Part shown: piece by piece, positions 14,177 to 21,349 of the stretch
How the letters are laid out: each line of letters starts with the position of its first letter
Numbering within the stretch: position 1 is the stretch's first letter
NCBI RefSeq assembly: GCF_000721935.1
Contig: NZ_KL585386.1
Coordinates: 71,840 to 93,188 of the forward strand
DNA length: 21,349 nt
Reading direction: 5' to 3'
From: Streptomyces sp. NRRL WC-3549
Lineage (GTDB): Bacteria > Actinomycetota > Actinomycetes > Streptomycetales > Streptomycetaceae
Program-made: the position numbers and the translations under genes
The notes under the pieces: generated by a model
What the model saw: the letters and a program-made list of their open reading frames with translations, nothing else
What the model was told of the DNA's origin: nothing
The model's database searches: none

Positions 14177-15196
14177 GTGGACGCGGTCACGGCGCTGCGG
14201 CGCATCGCCTTCCTGCTGGAGCGGTCGCAGGCGGCCACCTACCGGGTGAAGGCGTTCCGTACGGCCGCGGCGGCCGTCGAGGAGATGGGCGCCGGCGAAC
14301 TCGCGGACCGGGTGGCGCACGGCTCGCTGGAGGCGGTGCGCGGGATCGGTCCGCGTACGGCGGAGGTGATCAGGGAAGCGGGTTCCGGGGCCGCTCCGCG
14401 GTACCTGGAGCGGTTGGAGCGGGAAGCGTCCGAGCCACTCACCCAGGGGGGTGAGGCGTTGCTGGCCGCGATGCGCGGGGACTGCCACACCCACTCCGAC
14501 TGGTCCGACGGGGGAAGCCCCGTCGAGGAGATGGGAAGGGCCGCGGCGGAGCTCGGGCACGCCTGGACCGTGCTCACCGACCACTCCCCGCGGCTGACCG
14601 TCGCGAACGGGCTGTCGCCGGAGCGGCTGCGCCGCCAACTGGACGTCGTGGCGGAGCTCAACGAGCGCTGGGCACCGTTCCGTCTGCTCACCGGGATCGA
14701 ATGCGACATCCTCCTGGACGGATCGCTCGACCAGGAGCCCGGCCTCCTGGAGCGTCTCGACGTGGTCGTCGTCTCCGTCCACTCGAAACTGCGCATGGGC
14801 CGGGAGGAGATGACGAAGCGGCTGCTCGCCGCCGTGCGCCATCCGCACGCGGACGTGCTCGGCCACTGCACGGGGCGGCTGGTGAGCGGTCGGGGACGCC
14901 CGGAATCGCAGTTCGACGCGGAGGCGGTGTTCGCCGCGTGCGCGGAGTCGGGCACCGCGGTGGAGATCAACTGCCGGCCCGAGCGGCTCGATCCGCCCCG
15001 CGCACTCATCCGGCAGGCGCTCTCGGCCGGTGCTCTCTTCTCGATCGACACCGACGCCCACGCCCCGGGGCAGCTGGACTGGCAGATCTACGGGTGCGCG
15101 CGGGCCGAGGAGTGCGGTGTCCCGCCCGAGCGTGTCGTCACCACGTGGACGGCCGACCGGTTGCTGGCCTGGACCCGGGGCGAGAATGCGCCCTAG
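14177..15196 (+). CDS. PHP-domain phosphoesterase with PolX-like HhH N-terminus
   Basis: A 339-aa protein. Residues 1-80 resemble the 8-kDa/helix-hairpin-helix domain of family X polymerases (AVTALRRIAFLLERSQAATYRVKAFRTAA, then the hairpin VRGIGPRTAEVI at 54-65). Residues 100-335 are a PHP domain with metal-binding motifs H104/H106 (CHTHSDWSDGG), D135-H136 (LTDHSPR), E175, H202 (VSVHSKL), H230 (LGHCTGR), and D291/D293/H295 (DTDAH). Family X PolX has a polymerase domain between such parts; it is absent here. Expected activity is metal-dependent phosphoesterase or 3'-5' nuclease. The GTG start is 2 nt after the previous stop, with no strong ribosome binding site, implying coupling. Confidence 0.88.
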   Translation: MDAVTALRRIAFLLERSQAATYRVKAFRTAAAAVEEMGAGELADRVAHGSLEAVRGIGPRTAEVIREAGSGAAPRYLERLEREASEPLTQGGEALLAAMRGDCHTHSDWSDGGSPVEEMGRAAAELGHAWTVLTDHSPRLTVANGLSPERLRRQLDVVAELNERWAPFRLLTGIECDILLDGSLDQEPGLLERLDVVVVSVHSKLRMGREEMTKRLLAAVRHPHADVLGHCTGRLVSGRGRPESQFDAEAVFAACAESGTAVEINCRPERLDPPRALIRQALSAGALFSIDTDAHAPGQLDWQIYGCARAEECGVPPERVVTTWTADRLLAWTRGENAP

Positions 15197-15294
15197 ACGT
15201 CCCACTCCGTCCGAAAGGTCGGGTCGGGGCTACCGGCGTACAGTCGGTCCCGATGCCTGTGTGGTTTTCTCCTTTCACGGGGCAGGAGCGGCTC

Positions 15295-16257
15295 ATGTCC
15301 GATGAACACGACGGCCCTGAACTTCCGATGGAGCGCGGGGCGCTCTCCGCGGGTGTGATCGCCCACCTGCGGGGCACCGGGGCTCTTCCCGACCCGGGTG
15401 ACGCCCAGGACGCCGATCCCTACGGTGACGACCTGCAGCTCGCGCTGTACGTCTGTTACGAACTGCACTACCGGGGTTTCGCCGGTGTGCGGCCCGAGCT
15501 GGAATGGGATCCGCCCCTGCTCGCCGTACGCGCGGCGTTGGAGCAGCGCTTCCTGGAGGCCCTGCGGCGCGACGCCGCCCCGGCCGGCCCGCTGGACGAC
15601 GTGCTGGCGGAGTTGCAGGTGGAGCCGGTGCACGGGAGCGGGGTCTCGTGGTTCCTGCAGGAGCGGGGCGAGCTGCGGCACCTGCGCGCGTACGCCGTCC
15701 AGCGTTCCCTGTACCACCTCAAGGAGGCCGATCCGCATGCCTGGGTCCTGCCGAGGCTGAGCGGGAGGGCCAAGGCCGGGATGGCGGCGATCGAGTACGA
15801 CGAGTTCGGGGCGGGGCGGGCGGACCGCGTCCACGCGCGGCTGTTCGCGGACCTGATGTCCGATCTGGGACTGGACACCGCCTACGGCCGGTACCTCGAC
15901 GAGGGCTGCGCCGCCATGTTGGCGCTGGTCAACCTGATGTCCCTGTTCGGGCTGCACCGGCGGTTGCGCGGTGCGCTCGTGGGGCACTTCGCCGCCGTCG
16001 AGATCACGTCCTCGCCGGCTTCCCGGCGCCTGGCCCGGGCCATGCAGCGGGCGGGGGCGGGGCCCGCGGCGGAGTTCTTCTACACCGAACACGTCGAGGC
16101 GGACGCCGTGCACGAACAGGTGGTGCGCCGGGAGGTCGTCGGCGGGCTGCTCGAACAGGAACCCGAGATGGCGGCAGACATCGCGTTCGGAGTGACGGCG
16201 ACCGCCTTCGTGGAGGAGCGGCTGGGCGAGTGCCTGCTGGCCGACTGGCAGGGCTGA
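15295..16257 (+). CDS. Iron-containing redox enzyme, haem-oxygenase-like diiron fold
   Basis: A 320-aa all-helical protein of the iron-containing redox enzyme family (haem-oxygenase-like diiron oxygenases). Candidate ligands in order are E167 (EYDEFGAG), H180 (RVHARLF), E236, H266 (TEHVEAD), D270 and H273; the YDEFG-G-H and EHVEADAVHE patterns are family signatures. The ATG at 15295 has AGGAG 6 nt upstream; an ATG at 15253 would add 14 residues but has no such site. Substrate unknown. It precedes a HemK2-type methyltransferase and a CDGSH protein, and may share a function with them. Confidence 0.9.
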   Translation: MSDEHDGPELPMERGALSAGVIAHLRGTGALPDPGDAQDADPYGDDLQLALYVCYELHYRGFAGVRPELEWDPPLLAVRAALEQRFLEALRRDAAPAGPLDDVLAELQVEPVHGSGVSWFLQERGELRHLRAYAVQRSLYHLKEADPHAWVLPRLSGRAKAGMAAIEYDEFGAGRADRVHARLFADLMSDLGLDTAYGRYLDEGCAAMLALVNLMSLFGLHRRLRGALVGHFAAVEITSSPASRRLARAMQRAGAGPAAEFFYTEHVEADAVHEQVVRREVVGGLLEQEPEMAADIAFGVTATAFVEERLGECLLADWQG

Positions 16258-16283
16258 GGCACCGTACGCCCCCGTAAGTGGTG

Positions 16284-16300
16284 GCCGGACCCGGTCCGGC
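16284..16300. terminator. Small hairpin between the redox enzyme and methyltransferase genes
   Basis: GCCGGAC (16284-16290) and GTCCGGC (16294-16300) form a 7-bp GC-only stem with a 3-nt loop, 27 nt after the stop. It might be a terminator, an attenuator, or a transcript-stabilising element; the next gene begins 49 nt later with its own strong ribosome binding site. Confidence 0.4.
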
Positions 16301-16348
16301 GGAGTCTTGAACCAGGCGTGTGAAACCACCCGTCGCAAGGAGTAGCGG

Positions 16349-17035
16349 ATGTCCGCAGAAGTGATCGAGGAATCGACCCGTCCGGCCCGGTTGGTGACAC
16401 TGCCCGGGGTCTACGCACCGCAGCACGACACCCAGCTGCTGATGGCAGCGGTGAACCACGAACAGATCGGCCCGGACACGGACGTCCTGGACCTCGGGAC
16501 GGGCAGCGGGGCGCTCGCGCTGCACGCCGCCCAGCTCGGCGCGCGCGTCACGGCCGTGGACGTCGCCCGGCGGGCGGTGCTGACCGCGCGGCTGAACGCG
16601 CTGATCCGCAGGCGCCGGATCAGCGTGCACCGCAGCGATCTCCTCTCGGCGCTGCCCGGCAGGTCCTACGACCTGGTCATCTGCAATCCGCCCTACGTCC
16701 CCTCCCCGCTCGGCGCGCTTCCCCGGCACGGCGCCGCGCGGGCCTGGGACGCGGGGTGCGACGGACGGGCGGTCCTGGACCGGGTCTGCGACACCGCTCC
16801 GGCGGCCCTGCGCCCGGGGGGCCGTCTGCTGATGGTGCACTCCGGACTGTGCGACAGCGGCACGACGGTGCGCCGGCTCACCGAGGCCGGGCTGCTCGCC
16901 ACGGTCACCGAACGGGCCCGTGTGCCACTGGGCCCCGTCCTCCGGTCCCGGCTGCGGTGGCTGAGGGAGACGGGGCTGATGGACGAGGAAGAGACGACCG
17001 AGGAGTTGGTGGTCATCCGTGCCGAACAGCCCTGA
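16349..17035 (+). CDS. HemK2/MTQ2-type SAM-dependent methyltransferase
   Basis: A 228-aa class I methyltransferase. SAM binding is at DLGTGSG (residues 48-54), and the catalytic NPPY tetrad is at 113-116, as in glutamine or adenine N-methyltransferases. The length and the lack of an N-terminal PrmC bundle fit HemK2/MTQ2-like proteins. AAGGAG lies 6 nt before the ATG. The likely product is a methylated protein or small-molecule amide. PrmC itself is normally encoded beside prfA, so this is probably a paralogue with another substrate. The stop overlaps the CDGSH gene by 17 nt. Confidence 0.9.
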   Translation: MSAEVIEESTRPARLVTLPGVYAPQHDTQLLMAAVNHEQIGPDTDVLDLGTGSGALALHAAQLGARVTAVDVARRAVLTARLNALIRRRRISVHRSDLLSALPGRSYDLVICNPPYVPSPLGALPRHGAARAWDAGCDGRAVLDRVCDTAPAALRPGGRLLMVHSGLCDSGTTVRRLTEAGLLATVTERARVPLGPVLRSRLRWLRETGLMDEEETTEELVVIRAEQP

Positions 17036-17354
17036 ACGCCCCCGCCGGATCCGACTGGCCGACGAGGGACCGCTGCTGGTCGAGGGGCCCGTGGAGGTCG
17101 TGGGCGCCGACGGCCGGGTGGCCGTGTCGGACCGGTTCGTCGTGGCGCTGTGCACCTGCCGGCGGAGCCGGATGTACCCGTGGTGCGACACCAGCCATCG
17201 ACGCCGTACCCAGCGTGAGGAGAACAGCCATGCCGAACGAGACCGGAAAGCCCCAGGATCCGACGACGGCACACCCCCGGCCCGACTTCCCCGGTCAGGA
17301 ACAGGAACCTCCGGGCCGGACGGAGGCGATGGACCCGCGGCCCGACCACGGTGA
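17019..17354 (+). CDS. CDGSH-type iron-sulfur protein, with a C-terminus running into the next gene
   Basis: The GTG at 17019 has GGTGG 6 nt upstream. Residues 45-60 are C-x-C-x8-C-x3-H (C45, C47, C56, H60), the three-Cys one-His [2Fe-2S] pattern of mitoNEET-like proteins, with the last box reading CDTSH instead of CDGSH. Small bacterial single-domain members are usually about 65-90 aa. Here the frame continues to 111 aa and overlaps the SDR start by 125 nt out of frame. A TGA lies at 17216-17218 in the +2 frame, so a one-base sequencing slip or real read-through both fit. Redox or Fe-S transfer with the neighbouring enzymes is inferred. Confidence 0.75.
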   Translation: MPNSPERPRRIRLADEGPLLVEGPVEVVGADGRVAVSDRFVVALCTCRRSRMYPWCDTSHRRRTQREENSHAERDRKAPGSDDGTPPARLPRSGTGTSGPDGGDGPAARPR

Positions 17355-18120
17355 GGACAGCTACCGGGGCAGCGGTCTCCTCGAAGGCCGCCGGGCCGTC
17401 ATCACCGGTGGGGACTCAGGGATCGGCCGGGCCGTGGCGCTGGCCTACGCCCGCGAGGGCGCGGACGTCCTGTTCAGCCATCTGCCCGACGAGGAGGAGG
17501 ACGCGCAGGAGACGACGCGTCTGATCGAGTCGGCGGGCAGGCGGGCGGTGGCGGTGGCGTGCGACATCCGTGACGAGCGGGAGTGCCGCGCCCTCGTGGA
17601 GAGGGCCGTGTCGGAGTTCGGGCGCATCGACGTCCTGGTCAACAACGCCGCGTTCCAGATGTCGCGGCCCGAGGGCATCTCGGCGATCTCCACCCAGCAG
17701 TTCGACCGGGTCGTCCGCACGAACCTGTACGGGATGTTCTGGCTGTGCAAGATGGCGCTGCCGCACATCCCGTCCGGCGGATCGGTCATCAACACCACCT
17801 CGGTACAGGCCTACAAGCCGAGTCCGCACCTGCTGGACTACGCGATGACGAAGGGCGCCATCGTCACGTTCACCCAGGGGCTGGCGCAGACGCTGGCCTC
17901 GGACGGGATCCGCGTGAACGCCGTCGCCCCGGGCCCGGTCTGGACCCCGCTGATCCCCGCCACCATGCCGGACACCACCGAGTTCGGGAAGCAGAGCCCT
18001 CTGGGGCGTCCGGCCCAGCCCGCCGAGCTGGCACCCGCGTACGTGTTCCTCGCCTCGTCCAGGGCGAGCTACATCACCGGCGAGATCATGAACGCCACCG
18101 GCGGCACACCGCTCCCCTGA
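17230..18120 (+). CDS. Short-chain dehydrogenase of the stress-type (YhdG/GSP39-like) group
   Basis: A 296-aa SDR oxidoreductase. The N-terminal extension of about 50 residues (Pro/Glu-rich, then HGEDSYRGSGLLEGR) is typical of the general-stress-protein-39-like subgroup. Cofactor motif TGGDSGIG lies at 59-66, NNAA at 138-141, and catalytic S191, Y204 and K208 (Y-A-M-T-K) follow. ATG 17230 has GAGGAG 7 nt upstream. It likely uses NAD(P)(H) on a polyol or sugar, but the substrate is not readable. The extension supports this start even though the upstream CDGSH frame overlaps it. Confidence 0.9.
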   Translation: MPNETGKPQDPTTAHPRPDFPGQEQEPPGRTEAMDPRPDHGEDSYRGSGLLEGRRAVITGGDSGIGRAVALAYAREGADVLFSHLPDEEEDAQETTRLIESAGRRAVAVACDIRDERECRALVERAVSEFGRIDVLVNNAAFQMSRPEGISAISTQQFDRVVRTNLYGMFWLCKMALPHIPSGGSVINTTSVQAYKPSPHLLDYAMTKGAIVTFTQGLAQTLASDGIRVNAVAPGPVWTPLIPATMPDTTEFGKQSPLGRPAQPAELAPAYVFLASSRASYITGEIMNATGGTPLP

Positions 18121-18155
18121 GCCGGCGGCCGGCAGAGACAGAAAGGCGGAACCCC

Positions 18156-18821
18156 ATGCCGCAAGCGGCCCTGTTCGACGTCGACGGCACGCTCGCCGAC
18201 ACCAATCACCTCCATGTCACCTGCTGGTGGGAGGCTTTCCGCCAGGCGGGGCACCGGGTGGCGATGTGTGACATCCACCGGGCCGTCGGGCTGGGCTCCG
18301 ACGACCTGATCGCCCATCTGCTCGGCGACGACCGGGACCGGGACGAGGTCGCGCGGATCGGTGCCGCGCACAAGACGTTGTACGCCACCTACTTCGACCG
18401 GCTGGCCGCCTTCGAGGGTGCCGGGGACCTGTTGCGGGCCCTGGCCGGACGCGGTCGGCGCATCGTGCTGGCGACGTCCGCGAGCGGGGGCGAGCTGGCC
18501 GCCCTGCGGGCCGCCGTCGACGCGGATGACGTCATCACGGGCACGGCGAGCTCGGAAGACGTCTCGGAGGGCAAACCCGCGCCGGAACCCGTGGAGCACG
18601 CCCTGGAGATCGCGGGCGCTTCGGCCGCCGAAGCGGTGTTCGTGGGCGACTCCGTGTGGGACATGCGGGCGGCGTCGCGGGCCGGAGTGCCGGTCGTCGC
18701 ACTGCTTTCGGGCGGCATCCCCCGGGACGACCTGGAGGAGGCCGGAGCGGCAGCGGTCTACCGGGACGTGGCCGATCTGCTCGCCCGTCTCGACAGCAGC
18801 CCGTTCGCCCGGGCCGAGTAG
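18156..18821 (+). CDS. HAD-family phosphatase (phosphoglycolate-phosphatase/beta-PGM-like)
   Basis: A 221-aa HAD hydrolase. Motif I is FDVDGT (nucleophile D8, acid D10), motif II is the TS of LATSAS (residues 107-108), the motif III lysine is K140 (EGKPAPEP), and motif IV is GDSVWD (D165, D169). An alpha-helical C1 cap lies at about 15-85. A purine-rich GAAAGGCGGA precedes the ATG. It may remove phosphate from a small sugar phosphate or glycolate. It follows the SDR gene by 35 nt and is probably in the same transcript. Confidence 0.9.
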   Translation: MPQAALFDVDGTLADTNHLHVTCWWEAFRQAGHRVAMCDIHRAVGLGSDDLIAHLLGDDRDRDEVARIGAAHKTLYATYFDRLAAFEGAGDLLRALAGRGRRIVLATSASGGELAALRAAVDADDVITGTASSEDVSEGKPAPEPVEHALEIAGASAAEAVFVGDSVWDMRAASRAGVPVVALLSGGIPRDDLEEAGAAAVYRDVADLLARLDSSPFARAE

Positions 18822-18907
18822 CACCCCCATGGCACGCCGGGCCCCCGGCGGCCACCACGACGAAAGGAGCGGCACGGCAGCCGCCATGCCGGAGCCGGAG
18901 GAGCCTC

Positions 18908-19345
18908 ATGGCTGTACGGCATAAGCTGATCAGGAAGAGCCCGGCCGCTGTCTGGGCGGTGCTGTCCGACGGTGACAGTTACGACCGGTGGGTCGTAGGG
19001 CCGTCCGACTCCGAGCCGGCGGACGGCAGGTGGCCCGAGGTCGGTTCGACCCTGGTCTACACGGTGCGCATCGGCCCGTGTGAGCTCCACAACAAGACGG
19101 TCGTACGCCGTTGCGAGCCGCCCCGGATCCTGGAGCTGGAAGTGGACAGCGGACATCTGGGCACCGCACGGGTCGCCTTCGAGATCCGGCCCTGGGGAGA
19201 GAACACGCTGCTCCTCGTCGACGAACACCCGTTGCGGGGTGCGGGGGCGGCGCTGCACAACGTCGCCGTGGACGCGGTACTCCAGCTACGCCACCGGGCC
19301 ATGCTCAACCGGCTGGCCAAGTACTGCGAAACCGGGGGGTGTTGA
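18908..19345 (+). CDS. SRPBCC-family protein, polyketide-cyclase/dehydratase-like
   Basis: A 145-aa START-like protein: MAVRHKLIRKSPAAVWAVLSDGDSYDRWVVG is the usual first strand and helices, and the long final helix ends in MLNRLAKYCETGGC. SRPBCC folds bind hydrophobic ligands. GGAGGAG is 4 nt before the ATG. A closely spaced ATG at 18886 would encode only 12 residues and is not supported. The FAD oxidoreductase begins 3 nt after this stop, so the two may act together; the ligand is unknown. Confidence 0.87.
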   Translation: MAVRHKLIRKSPAAVWAVLSDGDSYDRWVVGPSDSEPADGRWPEVGSTLVYTVRIGPCELHNKTVVRRCEPPRILELEVDSGHLGTARVAFEIRPWGENTLLLVDEHPLRGAGAALHNVAVDAVLQLRHRAMLNRLAKYCETGGC

Positions 19346-19348
19346 GCG

Positions 19349-20965
19349 ATGCCGGATGCCGTGGTGATCGGAGCGGGGCCCAACGGACTGGTCGCCGCCA
19401 ATCTGCTGGCCGACGCGGGCTGGACCGTGGAGGTGCTGGAGGCCCAGGACTCCCCGGGCGGGGCCGTACGTCATGACCGCGGCGTCGATCCGGCGTACGT
19501 CAATGACGTGTTCAGCGCGTTCTACCCACTGGCCGCCGCGTCACCGGTCCTCGCCGGGCTCCGGCTGCACGAACACGGGCTGCGGTGGAGCCACGCACCC
19601 CAGGTGCTGGCCCACCCGCTCGTCGACGGCCGGTGCGCCGTGCTGAGCCGGAGCGTCGAGGAGACCGCCCGGTCGCTGGAGGCCTTCGCCCCCGGAGACG
19701 GCGATTCGTGGCGGGCCCAGGTCGACGTCTGGGAGAAGGTGCGGGCTCCGCTGCTCGACGCGCTGTTCACTCCGTTCCCGCCGGTGCGCGCCGGTGCGCG
19801 GCTGGCCGCCGCCGTGCGCGGGGCGGGCGGTCTGCGCCTGGCCCGGACCATGCTGCTGCCCGTACGGCGGCTCGGCGAGGAGGAGTTCGGCGGGGAGGGC
19901 GGGCGGCTGCTGCTCGCGGGCAACGCCCTGCACGCGGATCTGGCGCCGGAGGCCGCGGGCAGCGGCGGCTTCGGCTGGCTGATGACGATGCTCGGTCAGA
20001 CGTACGGTTTCCCCGTCCCGGTCGGCGGTTCCGGAGAGCTCACGTCCGCGCTGGTCCGGCGGCTGGAGAGCCGCGGCGGGACGCTGCGCTGCGGTGAGCG
20101 GGTGACCGGGGTGGTCGTACGCGGGGGCCGGGCGGTGGCCGTACGCACGGCCGGCGGGGAGACCGTGCCCGCGCACCGGGCCGTGCTGGCCGATGTGTCC
20201 GCCCCCGCGCTGTACGGCGAGCTGGTCGACGCGCGGCATCTGCCCGGGCAGCTCCTGGCGGATCTGCGCAGGTTCCAGTGGGACTACGCCACCTTCAAGG
20301 TCGACTGGGCGCTGGACGGGCCGGTGCCCTGGTCCGTCGAGGGGGCGGCGTCCGCAGGGACCGTCCATGTCGCGGACGGGGTCGACGCGCTCACCCGGTT
20401 CGCGTCGCAGCTCTCCATGGGGCAGGTGCCGGACCGGCCGTTCGCGCTGTTCGGGCAGATGACCACCGCCGACCGGACCCGGTCCCCGGGCGGTACCGAG
20501 TCCGCGTGGGCCTACACCCATGTGCCCGGCCGGGTCCGGGGGGACGCGGGGGAGGACGGCCTGACCGGGTCCTGGGACCGGCGGGAGGAGGAGGCGATGG
20601 CCGACCGGGTGGAGGCACAGGTCGAACGGATCGCCCCCGGGTTCCGCGCCCGCATCAAGGCCCGTCGCATCCTCTCCCCCACCACGCTGGAGAACCTCGA
20701 CGCCAACCTCCGGGCCGGGGCGATCAACGGCGGGACGACCTCGCTCCACCAGCAGTTGGTATTCCGGCCGACGCCCGGCGCGGGCCGGCCGGAGACCCCG
20801 CTGAAGGGGCTCTACCTGGCTTCGGCCGCGGCGCATCCCGGCGGAGGGGTGCACGGGGCTCCGGGCGCCAACGCCGCGCGGGCGGCGCTGCGGGGCCATC
20901 GCCGGGGGCTCGTCTCGCACCTTCAGCGCGCCCTCGACCGGCCTCCCGAGCGCTCGTCGCCCTGA
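19349..20965 (+). CDS. FAD-dependent oxidoreductase, phytoene-desaturase (CrtI/PYROXD2)-like
   Basis: A 538-aa flavoprotein. The N-terminal GxGxxG (GAGPNG, residues 8-13) and acidic strand end at E33 mark FAD binding. The following GGAVRHDRGVDPAYVNDVFSAFYPL and the C-terminal GLYLASAAAHPGGGVHGAPGANAARAAL are hallmarks of the CrtI/PYROXD2 superfamily. There is no carotenoid pathway nearby, so a role in phytoene desaturation cannot be assumed. GGGGGGT lies 6 nt before the ATG. It is tightly coupled to the upstream SRPBCC gene and ends in a perfect palindrome. Confidence 0.9.
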   Translation: MPDAVVIGAGPNGLVAANLLADAGWTVEVLEAQDSPGGAVRHDRGVDPAYVNDVFSAFYPLAAASPVLAGLRLHEHGLRWSHAPQVLAHPLVDGRCAVLSRSVEETARSLEAFAPGDGDSWRAQVDVWEKVRAPLLDALFTPFPPVRAGARLAAAVRGAGGLRLARTMLLPVRRLGEEEFGGEGGRLLLAGNALHADLAPEAAGSGGFGWLMTMLGQTYGFPVPVGGSGELTSALVRRLESRGGTLRCGERVTGVVVRGGRAVAVRTAGGETVPAHRAVLADVSAPALYGELVDARHLPGQLLADLRRFQWDYATFKVDWALDGPVPWSVEGAASAGTVHVADGVDALTRFASQLSMGQVPDRPFALFGQMTTADRTRSPGGTESAWAYTHVPGRVRGDAGEDGLTGSWDRREEEAMADRVEAQVERIAPGFRARIKARRILSPTTLENLDANLRAGAINGGTTSLHQQLVFRPTPGAGRPETPLKGLYLASAAAHPGGGVHGAPGANAARAALRGHRRGLVSHLQRALDRPPERSSP

Positions 20966-20992
20966 CCGCCCCGGCCGGCCGGGGCGGTCAGG
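20961..20992. terminator. Perfect 32-nt palindromic terminator between convergent genes
   Basis: CCTGACCGCCCCGGCC (20961-20976) is the exact reverse complement of 20977-20992. The inverted repeat begins inside the last codon and stop of the oxidoreductase gene. It ends 16 nt from the stop of the convergent gene, so it can act in both directions. Confidence 0.85.
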
Positions 20993-21008
20993 ACCGCGTC
21001 CCGGCCGC

Positions 21009-21349
21009 TCAGCCCTCCGACCGCGGCCTGCTCCGCGTCACCCCGCGCAGCCTGCGCAGCGCCGCCTGCAGGCGTGGATGGCGCTCGTGGAGCTCGGCCG
21101 AGCGGCGGTCGAGTTCCTCGAAGATGCGCTCCGTGCGCTTGTCGATGTCCAGTTCGTCGAGGATGCGGTCCACCTCCGCGAGCAGGGCGCGGCGAGCCGC
21201 TCCTCGGCCTCCTCACCGCTGGCGGCGATCGGGGTCGTGATCATGACGGCGAAGCCCTCGATGGCATCGGACATGTGACCGAACAGTTCGCGGAGGGACA
21301 CCGCCACGTCCTGAGGGAAGAGCTCCTCCTCGGTGCGCGCCTTGGCCAG
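21009..21349 (-). pseudogene. Partial, frameshifted C-terminal region of an unrecognised protein
   Basis: In minus-strand sense the frame starting at the window edge reads LAKARTEEELFPQDVAVSLR and then ELFGHMSDAIEGFAVMITTPIAAS, and breaks down near GCGCCC. The downstream frame then continues sensibly: LLAEVDRILDELDIDKRTER, then HPRLQAALRRLRGVTRSRPRSEG and stop. One missing base near 21186-21193 (GCGGCC read as GCGCC) would join them. It may be a sequencing error near the contig end or a real mutation. The encoded segment is helical and charged; I cannot name the family. Confidence 0.65.

Noticed and set aside
14042..15205. A 387-aa minus-strand ORF antisense to the PHP gene
   Set aside because: It lacks motifs, while the plus frame has an intact PHP metal-binding site.
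18886..18924. A 12-codon upstream ORF (MPEPEEPHGCTA) overlapping the SRPBCC start
   Set aside because: The AAAGGAG upstream is too far away and the SRPBCC start has a better-placed GGAGGAG; no sign of regulation by the short frame.
19349..20965. Naming the flavoprotein as carotenoid phytoene desaturase crtI
   Set aside because: Only superfamily motifs are visible, and no crtB, crtE or crtY genes are in the window.
1..21349. tRNA, rRNA, insertion sequence or attachment-site signals
   Set aside because: No tRNA-like cloverleaf, transposase frame or terminal inverted repeat beyond the adapter was found by eye.

Overview
The window is about 21.3 kb of very GC-rich, gene-dense DNA with strong third-position G/C bias, frequent GTG starts, GGAGG-type ribosome binding sites and stop/start overlaps. 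Together with a gas-vesicle cluster in the order gvpO-A-F-G-Y-Z-J-L-S-K and a CebR-type operator, this points to Streptomyces or a close relative. It looks like one contig of a short-read assembly: bases 3-21 are the 19-bp Nextera/Tn5 mosaic end, which is library adapter and not genome.

Layout. (1) 24-3461, plus strand: a 5'-truncated SNF2 helicase overlapping a SWIM zinc-finger partner, then a Tat-exported peptidoglycan amidase. (2) 3503-4984, plus: a short-form Orn/Lys/Arg decarboxylase. It converges on a minus-strand DHA2 drug efflux pump (4997-6640). (3) 6761-7701, minus: a single-domain AA10 lytic polysaccharide monooxygenase (LPMO), with a near-perfect CebR box (13 of 14) about 95 bp upstream of its start and a long hairpin terminator after it, then a 51-aa membrane peptide. 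(4) 7920-13603, minus: a complete ten-gene gas-vesicle operon, chained by stop/start overlaps or very short gaps and closed by a hairpin. (5) 13731-20965, plus: an unidentified small helical protein, a PHP phosphoesterase with a PolX-like helix-hairpin-helix N-terminus, a haem-oxygenase-like diiron enzyme, a HemK2/MTQ2-type methyltransferase, a CDGSH iron-sulfur protein, a stress-type short-chain dehydrogenase (SDR), a HAD phosphatase, an SRPBCC protein and a CrtI-like FAD oxidoreductase. A perfect 32-nt palindrome ends this run. (6) 21009-21349, minus: the frameshifted C-terminal part of an unrecognised gene that runs off the window.

The most unusual signal is in the gas-vesicle operon. GvpA, GvpY and GvpZ all end in an acidic block followed by a basic block. 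In GvpY this is about 80 acidic residues followed by a histone-H1-like AKKAP repeat tail of about 120 residues. In GvpZ it is an SRPBCC domain, then about 95 mostly Asp/Glu residues, then an arginine run. This suggests shared polyampholyte chemistry in addition to the vesicle shell. The second notable region is the compact redox/iron module at 15295-17354, where the CDGSH frame overlaps the next gene by 125 nt.
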